Shown here piece by piece: positions 30,421 to 41,100 of a stretch of 43,344 bases of DNA (the first letter of the stretch is position 1; the number at the start of each line of letters is the position of its first letter). The translations under genes and the position numbers were made by a program. Source of the stretch: Parachlorella kessleri (Eukaryota > Chlorophyta > Trebouxiophyceae > Chlorellales > Chlorellaceae). A model generated the notes under the pieces. The model was not told the DNA's origin, made no database searches, and worked only from the letters and a program-made list of their open reading frames with translations. The stretch spans positions 1 through 43,344 of the forward strand of contig BBXU01000021.1 in assembly GCA_001598975.1 (NCBI GenBank), read 5' to 3'.

Positions 30421-31359
30421 TCAAGCAGTGGAGGCGATGAACTGTAGCTGCTTGGATGCACGGGGCTTCCGCTGGGGACTCGCCTGTGCTGCTTTCTGAG
30501 GAGACCTTGGTCGGCTGGCTTTTACTGGCGACTGGTACTCCGACTCAAGTATGTCCACCCCAGTAGCCACACAAAAGCAGCACCAGCGCTGCTGAAGTGC
30601 CAGGCTACGCTTTTTGCCATTCAGCCGTGCATTCCAGGCGTAGTCCAGCTGTCCCAGCAGCTGTGCCTCCATCCGCACAGCCTGCTCCTTGGTTGCCTGC
30701 AGACGCGCATGTCATGTAGCTGGAAGCACACCTCACTAACTGGCCAGCTGGACCCACATGAGCGGACTAGAGAGAGAAGGATGAGGTATTCACAAGTCCA
30801 TAGCCAAAACTCACCATATATCTCCACCGCCGCCATATTGTACAACCGTCTCGCAAGGCGGCCTCAAAGAGTGGCTTGAGATGGTCCCCGTTGCAGAGAT
30901 ACTGAGCGTGTCTTGCCTTGAGAGACCCTGTCTCCCCGACATACACTTTGATCCTGCATCTCGGTGTGAACAGGAGAGTACAGTGAGAAAGGCGTACTAG
31001 CGCGCTATAGTGGCAGGAACCCAAGTGTCAACACAGCAACCAGTGCTAATAACCAGTCTCACCGTCTTGTTGAACGGCCTTGGGTCACAGCAAACTCGTA
31101 GACACCTGAAAAACACAGGGTCGAAGGGGGTCAGCATGAGCGTCCAGCCTGTGTGTGACCTCCTGGACAAGGGTACCCACTAACCTGGGATCGGTCCTAG
31201 CTCGTAACTACTCTTTAGAGCACCGTCGAATGTCGACAGCTTGGATCCAGGTCGTGGCTCTAGGAACACCGCCCAGCGCGTCCCCCTCCATAGCCTGCGA
31301 TAACTGCTCAGGATGCTGGGGTGGTGGTGCTCACGCTTGGGCTTAGCAGGCGTTGTCAT
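30421..31359 (-). CDS. Single-domain GIY-YIG protein like plant EFFECTOR OF TRANSCRIPTION
   Basis: Exons 31359-31185, 31105-31063, 30953-30815 and 30696-30421 give 210 residues with GT-AG introns. The GIY-YIG-like domain spans about residues 55-150: GPIPGVYEFAVTQ (the GIY strand), KVYVGETGSLKARHAQYL (the YIG strand with Arg87), a HLKPLFEAALRDGCTIWRRW segment, and EAQLLGQLDYAWNARLNGKK with Glu129, Asn141 and Asn145. The R-W-R-Y-M and D-Y-A-W-N blocks are marks of the plant ET family, whose members carry this fold plus Cys-rich zinc repeats and act in gibberellin responses and development. Here the Cys repeats are missing; the tail is basic with SPVK, SPQK and SPQR motifs, as in DNA-minor-groove-binding tails. 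The start is MTTPAKPKREHHH at 31359; a GTG two codons upstream was set aside. A nuclear, DNA-acting role is likely but not shown. Confidence 0.8.
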
Positions 31360-31559
31360 CGACACATTGTTGTTGCTTGAAGGTCCTGCGGCTAGTTGGG
31401 TATCCTAGCTGTGCAAAGCTAGCATCAGATAGCTAGCTGTGTAACACACATCCAACTGGGGGCAGCATAGCGCAGCAGGCCTGCCAGTGGGGATATTTGT
31501 TACTGTAAATGGGGGCCGCCTTGCAGAATACCTAGGCAATGGGAGATGAGATGCTGTGG

Positions 31560-31635
31560 TGAACTATACTGACAGGGCGGGTTGCAGGGATAGGGCTTGC
31601 CTAAGTTCCGCTCCAGTAGGTCACTCCCCTTAGGG
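31560..31635 (+). repeat. Dispersed repeat, copy F (3' part)
   Basis: The motifs ATACTGACAGGG, GGGTTGCAGG, GCTTGCCTAAGTTCCG and CCAGTAGGTCACTCC resemble the 3' halves of copies A, B and C in the same order. The head motif is absent or too diverged to see. Confidence 0.45.
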
Positions 31636-31998
31636 GCCCTTGCGCAGCTTTTGTGGCTACTAGCCATATCGGTATATCTATTTCAATAGGTTAACATTTT
31701 CTCTGTACACCATGATCAACACTAGTCCTGCAAGAAAGAGCAGTCCTGCACAAGCAAGCAGGCAACACTGTCATTGTAAAACCCTTATAGCGAGATATTT
31801 TCAAGAAGCTTCAAATTATGTAATACACAATGCTATACTAGTCTTGCAGAAAACACCTATTGAGTCGATCGGGTCACTTAACCTGTGTATGCCTGTCCAA
31901 CTTGTGCCTGTTTGTTCCTACACTTCCTCGCTCAGCATGCCTACGAACCTGACTCGCCAACAGAGCACAGCAAATGACAATTTGGACCAAAGGCTCAA

Positions 31999-32040
31999 AG
32001 CTTGCAAGCTAAACCACAGCAGCTTGCAAGCTAAACCACA
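31999..32040. repeat. 20-bp direct repeat with 22-bp period
   Basis: AGCTTGCAAGCTAAACCACA occurs at 31999-32018 and again at 32021-32040. Each unit contains the 12-bp palindrome AGCTTGCAAGCT. It lies about 150 bp downstream of the BTAF1 stop codon. Confidence 0.85.
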
Positions 32041-32194
32041 ACAACTGTAAGTCGTGTCCGTAGCCAGCGTAACGGGTGCGCCAAGCAGGTGTCTGCGCTT
32101 TGGCATCATACACCTGTCAAGTCCCTGTGTCCAGCCCATGGGTGCTCTTGTAACTTCTGTCTCACAACAAGGGGATGTACTGGTCAGGCCTCAC

Positions 32195-35100
32195 TCACGT
32201 ATCGCTTTTGGCCATCCTGGACTGGAAGGATGCCAGGCTGAACTCCTGAGCGTACTGCTCCTCGTTCTGTGACATGTCTCCCAGGCTGTCAAGCATGGCC
32301 TGCAGCCCGCTCTTCTTGCCCTTGCTGGGTGCACCGCCCTCCTCGCCACCCGCCTTCTGTGGCTGCGCTTGCTGCTTTGCCTCCTGCACGGGAAGGCTAG
32401 ATGCCTCCATCATGTCTTTTGAACCATTGGGGAAGGCCAGGACCACCCCCTAGGGAAACAGGCCAGTTGGCCCTCTGGCACGGAGGTTGCCATGTGTGAC
32501 ACTATGCAACACCATGCCGGCCGTGGTAGCGTCCCCTGCGGGGTCTGTGATGCTTCTCCTGTCCCTCTGCGCTACTGCTTCCAGGTACCCCATGTTAATG
32601 CCCCACGCTCACATCAATGCCAGCATTACCACGCCTGCTGCCAAGCATGTGCCCACCCACAGCAGCTCCGGTATGCATCGACCCTGTTAGCGCCACAGAG
32701 CAGGCACATCATGCCCCGCCACACCACCACCCCGCCACCACCACTAGAACCAGCACCACCTCCCTCTGCCCTGGCGGCCCCTCCCCACCTGGGCTGCAAA
32801 CAGGTCCAGTAGGTGCGAGGTGTCCATGGCCGCCAGCGACACATTGTCCTGGTTGACAAGAGTGGCCGCCACGTCCAGCTTAAAGCGCTGCAGCGACAGG
32901 ATCTGCTCCTCCAGCGTACCGCGCACCAGCAGGCGGTACACATTCACCACACGCTGCTGGCCCAGGCGGTGTGCCCGGTCCATGGCCTGCGCCGGGAGTC
33001 ACACCAACACAGGCTGAGGCTGAGAGGCTGGCGCAGCACCCTCAAGCAACCAGTACGCAGCCGAGCGCGAGCACACTTGCCTTTGAGTGTGAGGAGCCCA
33101 TCAAGGGCTGGCTGTACGGCCAAAGGGCAGCAAAAAAGCCAGGAATCGGGAGCGGGTGCGGCAGACTTTGCGATCACGGTCTTCGCAGAGCAGCACACGA
33201 GCACTCTTAGGCTAGCGGTGAGGCTGGCTGTGGCCTCACCCACCCCCACACCAAGGACACCCCGGCCCGCCCCGCACTAGCCACTGCCCACCTGCAGGTC
33301 CTTCATGGGGTTCCAGTCGTGCTCTAGGAAGATGACGGTGTCTGCGGCTGTCAAGTTCAGGCCCAGGCCGCCCACTTGGGTGGTCAGCAGCATCACGTCA
33401 ATAGTCGGGTCCGCGTTGAACTGCTGCACCCGCCTGAAGCGCTCCGCAGAGTCCACGCCGCCGTCGATGCGCAGTGAGGAAACCCCCAGCGGGGTCAGCA
33501 CGTCGGTCTCCACCAGGTCCAGCACTGCCTTGAGCTGGGCAAAGACTAGCACCCGGTGGCCAGCGCTGCTACTCTCGTCGCCGGTGGACACGCCGCCGAT
33601 GCCATTAGCATCGCCCCTGGTGCCTGTCAGCCAGAACGGGGGACAGCACAGCTTGCTATGACGTACAAACTGACTGATGCGGGCAGGGCCAAGACCCACT
33701 GGTGCCCCAGTACAAGAGAATGTATCTTCCAAGGAGTGGCGGCAAGCCAGCCGCTTCAGGGGCTCCATCATGCCTCCAAACAGCAGCCAGGCAGTCTGGG
33801 CACCCCCCCTCTGGGCACCTCCCCTGGCGCTGGCATATGACCGTCATGAAGTGGACCAGCAGACTCCTGGCTGCACTGCACACCTGGCTCCCTCCCGATG
33901 CCGCAGTCCAGCAGCAGCTCCTGCAGCGCCAGCAGCTTGGGCGCGTGGCACAGGTGGCTGTGCAGCTGCCCGCGCGCCCACTCCAGATCCACCCCCCCGG
34001 CGCTGGCGCCAGCCCGCGGCGCGGGGGGGTGCCCCACCGCCGCGGCCAGCGCGCGCAGGTGCTGCGGCTGCTTGGGGTCCAGGACCAGGAGTGGGTGGGA
34101 GCAGAGCTTGCGGAGGTACAGCAGGGCGGAGAACACGTGGGGTGCCTTGTCGGGCTGAGCCGCGTCGCCGAGGTTGCCGCCCTGCACCACGCCGCTGATC
34201 TGCTGCACCACCTGCGGAAAGGGAGCCTTAGCACAGCATGAGGGGGCCAGGTGGGGTACGTGTCACGTAATCAGCGGCTTGATAACGACCCGCCAGGCTC
34301 TGCTGGCTTGTGTTAGGTACACGCGACACACATAATGAGAGCTGGTGAGAAGCGAACCCTGCTGCGTGGGGGTTAGTGTACCATCTCTCTCGCACAGCAG
34401 CACCTTGCCAACAGGCCTCGCCCTACCTGGCCCTGTGCAAAGTCCTCGTAGAGCGCCTTCTGCAGCGGGCTGGGCTCACACAGCACGTCCTGGATGATCT
34501 TGGGAGGCAAGTCCTTTAGCACCTGAAGGGACCAAGCAAGCACCATGCGCTACTACTCACGTCACGTCGTTGATTGCACTTCCTGTGTCTGTGTCGATGT
34601 GGCTGGTATCCAGTGTGGTCCGCCACGATGCCGTGGGCCTCGGTGGCAGCACTCTCTTAGTCAAACAGCAGCACAGCAGCGAAACCAAAACCTACCAGGG
34701 CACAGCCCATTTATTCATCAGCCATTGGCCATGCTGCAACCATCCACACTCCCCCCTGCGCCCGCCACTTGGGCAACCCATCGCACAGCACACCTGGTCT
34801 TTGGTTCGGCGCAAAACAAACGGCATGACTTGGCGGTGTAGCCCCTCCAGCGCCAGCACCCCCGCGGCTGCGCTGCTGGCACCCCGCTTGCTCACAGTGG
34901 CCTTGGCCGTCTGCAGGGCACGCTATGCTCGGTCGTCACAGCCGGACCCAAGCACACAGGCAGCGCAGCGTGGCAGCTGGGCAACCCCGCATGAGGCGGC
35001 CTCTGACTGGGCATATATGATGGGGACAAAGAGAAGAGACCTGGTGGTCTGGCTTATCCATGTCGCATGGAGAGAGCAGGGAGGACCCGTGCGGAGAGAA

Positions 35101-38100
35101 GGGAAGCATATAGCTGAAGCAAAGGTATAGTAGAAAACAGAGCAGGAGAATGTACCCCCTACAGTCCTTCCCACCTGGACCGCCTTGCCGAACTTTGCAT
35201 TGAACTGGCGTTCACTGCCCAGGAAGCCAGGCATGAGGAAGTCAAACAGGCTCCAGAGCTCCAGCACATTGTTCTGGATGGGCGTGCCGGACAGGATGAT
35301 GCGGTGCTGGGCGCGAACCCGCTTGCAGGCCTGGCACACACAGCACAAATATCCGCCCCCACACACTCAGTGTGGGGAGCAACAAGCACGGCCGTCACAA
35401 GCTGCCGGCACCTGTTGGGGGGATGCCGGCTCCCCACCTGCTTCAACCCACCACACACACCATCAGACGAAAGACACCCGCAAGTATATCTATCATCTTG
35501 CGAGTGGCTACCATGCATGGCACGCTGGGCCTGTCGCAGGCGTGAGCGCTGCTGGAAGCTGCATGCGCTTCCGCGGTGGGTGCCTGGTGATCCCCTCCCT
35601 CCCTCACCTGTGTGATCTTGCTGGCAGGGTTGCGTATTGTGTGGCCCTCATCCAGCACACAGTAGCCCCACTCCACCCCGCTGATCCAGTCAATGTCTGC
35701 ACCGGGCAGGACAGGAGCAGCTCCCCTCGCTGCCAGCGCTCGGTGGTGAGCTGCTAAGCGAGGGATAGGACTGCTAATCTGGCATCAAGCGCCTCTCCCT
35801 TCACCAAGGCAAGCAATAATAATCCACACAAGCAATGCACTGCACTGAGCACATGCACTGGAACAGGCCCCAGGGCAGCCTGCCAGTCAGGCCTAGAGGA
35901 GTCCACAAGGCAGCAGCAGCAAGCCCTGCTGGTGCCCACCTGCCCTGACTGACTCATACGCCATGACCACGACGTCATGGGCCGCCAGCTGGCAGCGCAG
36001 CGCAGCGCGCTCGCCGGGCGTGCCCTGGTACTGCAGCACCCGCAGGCCGCCTGGCCCTTCCTGCCCCACAAACTTGTGGATCTCGTAGGGCCAGTGGGCG
36101 ACGAGCGTGGAAGGGCAGACTATGAGCGACGGCCGCGGCGCGTCGGCTGGCAAGCCTGCAGGCAAGGGTGGCTGCTATCAGATGTGGCCCTGAGACGAAG
36201 GACTGCAGGCACATCTGCAGGCAACTCGGGCATGCATGCCGCATGCCACCAAAGGTGTTGGGAGATTCTGCCCACATCATCCATGAGCTGCCACTAGGAC
36301 TTACGCTGGCAGTGAAGCACCGCCCGCGCCGGCACAATCACCTGTCTGCGCGTACTTCTGCCGCTGCTCAAACATGGTGGCTGCAATAATGGAGGTTGCC
36401 TGCAGCGTCTTCCCTAAGCCCATGTCATCCGCCAGCACGCCGTGCAGACCAAAGCGCCGCAGGAAGGCCAGCCAGTTGATGCCCTCCTGCGCAACACCAG
36501 ATGGTGGGACAACAATAACTGGTAAAGGTGTGCCCTGCTTCGCTGGGGCCTTGCAGGTGCCACCTTGTGTCCTTTCTGGGCTGAGAAGGGTCCCCCAGCC
36601 TTACCGAAACCATACAGTGTACCCACTATACCCCCTCAAAGGCCGCCCATGCCTGCCAGCGCACAGCAGGCGTCCGCCTTGCCTGCCTTGCCCGCAGCGC
36701 AGCCCAGCAGGGCCGCGTACCTGCTGGTACCGCCGCAGCGTGCCGTTGATGGGTATGGGCAGCTGGTAGTCGTCTGCCGCGGAGTTGTCCAGCAGCTGCG
36801 CCAGGAAGCCTCCCTCCTGCCGCCAGCTGGCCAGCTGGGCTTCATCCAGCCCGGGAGGGGGGCTCAAGGTCTGCATGGATTGCACACACACGAGCGAGGG
36901 TGAAGCATGCCATGGAAGGGCATGTATTATCCCAACCATGGACGCGGGGAGCGGCAACTACAACCCACCTGCCCCGCTGCGATGCCGCTGAACGATGCAT
37001 ATCTCCCAGTCCTGCCAGGCCACACCCCGACGTGCGTACGGTCGACGATGGCAGGGCCACAGCCCCCGGCCAAACCCCGGGGCGTGCTGCTGACCCTCAG
37101 GGGGGTCTACTCACTACACAGTACGTTTGCCTGTAAAACGCCACAGCTGCTGCCACAAGGTTGCTGGCAAGGCAAGGGGTGGGACACATGCAAATGTTTG
37201 TCTGGCTTCAAGCTCACCCTGTCCATGAGCGGGACCAGGGCAAAACAGGGGGAAAAAACTCACCCTGTCCATGAGCGGGACCAGGGCCACCACGGAGGCG
37301 AAGCAAGCCGAGGCTAAGCCCCTGGCCAGGGGGCTGGCGTCGCTCATGCGCCCGATCAGGGGCACCACCAGCAGCAGCACGTATGGCACCAGCCGTAGGC
37401 CCAGCGCTCGGATGAGCTGGCGGGCCGCCAGCAGGGCTCCCACACGGCTGGACTCAGGCGCGCCGCCTGCACAGGGCAGAGGCAGGAACAATGAGCGCTG
37501 ACTTTGCCAGGCAACCGGCAATAAGAACAGGCCCGCAGCCTGGCAACTTCACTCGCCGGCAGCCAAGCACCATGATGCTGCTGCCGTCTGCCGTGTGCCA
37601 GGGCACACAGCTACTGATGCCCGCCAAGCGATGCAATTGCCGCATCCCACAGCCCAAGGATAGCATTAGGGTGGAACCCGCTGCAAGCGCTGCCTCACCC
37701 ACAACCATCAAAGCCGCGGACCAGCCTCGCCCCCGCCACCGCACCTGCCATGAGCGGCGTCAGCAGGCGCAGCAGGTGCGGCATGACCGGCTGCGTGTGC
37801 GCAGCAGCCAGCGCTGCAAAGCAGCAGGCCGCCGCCAGCTTCAGTGCGGCGTTGGGGTGCTGTGAGCAGAGGCTGATCAGTGGCAGCAGGGCCAGCACGT
37901 GTGGTAGGAGGTCCGCATGGACGGCTGGCCCAACCACTCCAAGCACATGCAGGGCATTCACTGCCGGCTGCAGCGCTGCCGGGTCAACCAAGCTCACGGT
38001 CGGCAAGGAGCTGGCTGCCGGCGGCTGCTGCTGCTCGGGCTCGGTCTGCGGCTGCGGAGGGGCCACTTGTTGCTGCTGCTGGGCTGTGGCTGTGGCTGGC

Positions 38101-41100
38101 GCGGGCCCCGTCTGATGCTGCTGCACTGCCGCAAGAGCGAGGGTTGTCAGCGGCGTCGTCATTTGGTCCCACAGCCTGGGCAGGGTCGCTAGCAACGCTG
38201 GCCCACCAGCGCAAGCTAGCTCCTGTAGCGTGGCCTCCCCACCCTGCAGAACAACATACCTCCTCGAGATATTACATGTCCAATGGCCAGGAGGTTGTAT
38301 CATGGCTGCACGGTCATCCGCGCGTCCAGCAACAGCCAATGTGCAAAGCACAGACAGAGAGACCAGTGAGCAGCAGGCTAGCTGCGAGTGCGCAGCGTGG
38401 CCCCCCAGGCAACCATTGCAACCACGGTCCAGCTACCGACCCGCCGCAATTGCTGCTGAATCCGGCTGCTACAAAACTCCAGCCTTCACACCACTCAACA
38501 CAGCATGTCAGTGCAACTGCATTCACCCCCAGCGGAGAGAAGTTTCTTACCCTCCGAGCTAATGCCAGGGCTTGAGCGTTCAAGTCCTGCTGTCCATCTG
38601 GGGCCGCTGTGCCATTCTTGTCCTTGGATGCCTTTGAGGTGGAGGGGCCAGGGCCACCCTCCCCGCCATCCTCCTCATCCAGTACAGGTGGCTGGGCAGC
38701 GCTGGGGGTGGCTGCCGGGTCGCCACAGGCAAAAGCACACAAGTTCTTGATGACTCTGCGCAGGGCCACACGCGACACACATATCAGGCATGCCACACCC
38801 CACCAGGGCGGCACTGCGACACTGCAGGCTGCCGCCCAAGCACAAGCCGAGCCCCAGGCCCTTGGCATCTTGCTGGGTGTGGCCTGTGCAAGCCCCAACT
38901 CAGCCACACACTGGGACCTGCTAGACCCGCAGACTGCACAGCAAGGTGTGCCTCCTGCCCACAGCAGCCCCCCCGGAGTCGAGCCCGAGGCAAGGCAGAG
39001 ACTGCTCACTTGTCATTAGGGCAAGGCGTGCGCGGGGCACAGAGTAGGCAGAGCCTGGCCAGCCCCACAGCTGCTTGGTCCTGCAGGAGGGGCTCCGGCT
39101 CTCGCCGCACAGCCGCCATCTGTAGGGCAGCAGCAGAGGAACACAGGTGAGCAGATGCCGCCGTGCCTAATGAAGCCTAGCATGCCGAGCGCGCCATATG
39201 CACTCAGGCTGAACGGCTCGATCGAGGCTGGGGACGCCAGGCACAGCGGCCGAGGGTCCAAGGCCTCAAAACGCTCTCATCTCATGCGTTGCTGGCTCCT
39301 TGACTTGCAAGAAAAACTTCCAGACTACCGCTCCCCTTGCCTCCCCTCCACGGCATCTCGAATAGTAGATATGAAAACCTCATAGCAGGAGAGAGTGCAC
39401 CAATGTGCAGCTCACCAGCGGCTGTATGACCGAGTTCAGCTTGGCAGGCAGCGTGCCCAGCTGCACCACCGCAGCTGCCAGCGCGGCGCACACGCTGGTG
39501 TGCAGCAGCGCCTCGCTGCTCTGCACCATGGCCGCAGTGCCCTGCAAGGCCTGCCGCCCCAAGTCCAAGTCGCTGGGCGCCACAGTCGGCACCTGCGCCG
39601 CCAGTGCTAGGGCGCCCTCTGAACTGAGCACGTCCACAGGCTGCGGCAGGGTCAGTGGTACGCCGGCAGCGGTGCCTCGGGCGACCACAGCTTGCGCCTG
39701 GCTTCGTAGCTGCGCATAGGCCGGAGCCAGCTCAGCATAGGGGGCCTGGGCGCCTGGCGCCGGTGCCGAGAGAAGCTCTAAGAGCACCGGCAGAAGCACC
39801 TGCTGAAGCTCATGCGGCAGGGCGGCTGCACCCACTGCCCCCGGCCCGGTTTCTGCGACGGCGGCAGCCTCGGGCTGCTGCTGCTCTGCTGCGCTCTGCT
39901 GTGCTTCCTGCGCCCAGGCGGTGGTGGTGAGAGCGCCCACCAGCCGGCCGCTGGCAGTCGCGGCGCGGAGGCACGACAGCACGTGGGGTAGCATCGGGTT
40001 GGGGCTGCCATCTGCACCACAGACAGGAAAAGTCGAAATATCTCGCACAGGCTGTCATATTATCAGTTGACTCGGAGCAGCATGTCCAAGGGCAGGTTGA
40101 TCCCAGACCAGACTTGGCACAAAGCAATCCCCTTAACATGCTGTGCACACAACTCTCACAAGGCAGCAACATTCCCGCTGCCACACCCACCTGGTGAGTG
40201 CAGGGCCTGAGTGAGCTGCCCCAGCGCTCGCGCAGCTGCCAGCCGCATGCGTGCCACCGCCCCAGGCTCGGCATCACCCCCAACCACCAGGCTGTCCTGC
40301 TGCTGCCCCCCTACGGCTGCTGCTGATGGCAAGTCCGCTACCCCTTTCCTTGGCGAGGGCCCTAGGCTGGCGCTCGACCCCTTGCCCGCCGGTGCTGGCA
40401 CCGCCAGGAGCAGGGCTGGCGCCAAGGTGGCACCTGTGGGCGCTGCCGCCAGCTGGCACAGCGCGCCTAGCACATCACAACCCGCGCCGACGCTCCCAAC
40501 AGCCGGGGCGCCGGGGGCAGCCGAGCCAGGAGCTGCCTGCAGGTCGCTGCGGAGCTGCTGACTTGTGCGCGAGCGCAAAAGCAGCTTCCAGGCTACCTGG
40601 CTCTCAGCCAGGACCTCCTCGTTCCGCTCCAGCAGCAGGTTTTGGAACACCAGCCGCAGCGCTCTGACCAGCTCAGCCCCGGCCAGCAGCCCGCGGGAGG
40701 CTCGCAGGAGCGCTGCCAGGCACCGCACTGCCGCAAGACGCACTGACGTCAGCCCGTGGCGCAGGAATGGCCACAGCCGAGGCACCATGCCACCAAGCTG
40801 CTGCTGGGCGCTAGCCGCCAAGCCCAACTGGACCCCTGGTGAGGTGCCATAGGCTGAGGAGGCCTCCTGCTTGATGGCATATGCCACGTCAGCTCCACAG
40901 CTGCCGCCTAGCTCCGTCATTACCGGCTCCGTGGGCTCGGGCTTCACCTCAAACAAAGTACTGGCCGAGGCGGCGCCCCTGTTGCCTAGGGAGGAATACA
41001 TGCGTGCCAGCAGCATCATGACGCTGGCAGTGGCTGGCGAGAGGTCCTCCAGGGTGAGCAGGATGTCCCACAGCGTCTGCCGCACAGCATGGGCTGCTGG

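Larger units (their letters stand above)
31360..32194. other. Tandem intergenic region, BTAF1 / GIY-YIG protein
   Basis: These 835 bp hold the 3' UTR of BTAF1 and the promoter of the GIY-YIG gene, both read on the minus strand. A 3' fragment of the dispersed repeat is visible at about 31560-31635, and a 20-bp direct repeat at 31999-32040. The stretch around 31780-31860 is locally AT-rich. No gene is supported. Confidence 0.55.
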
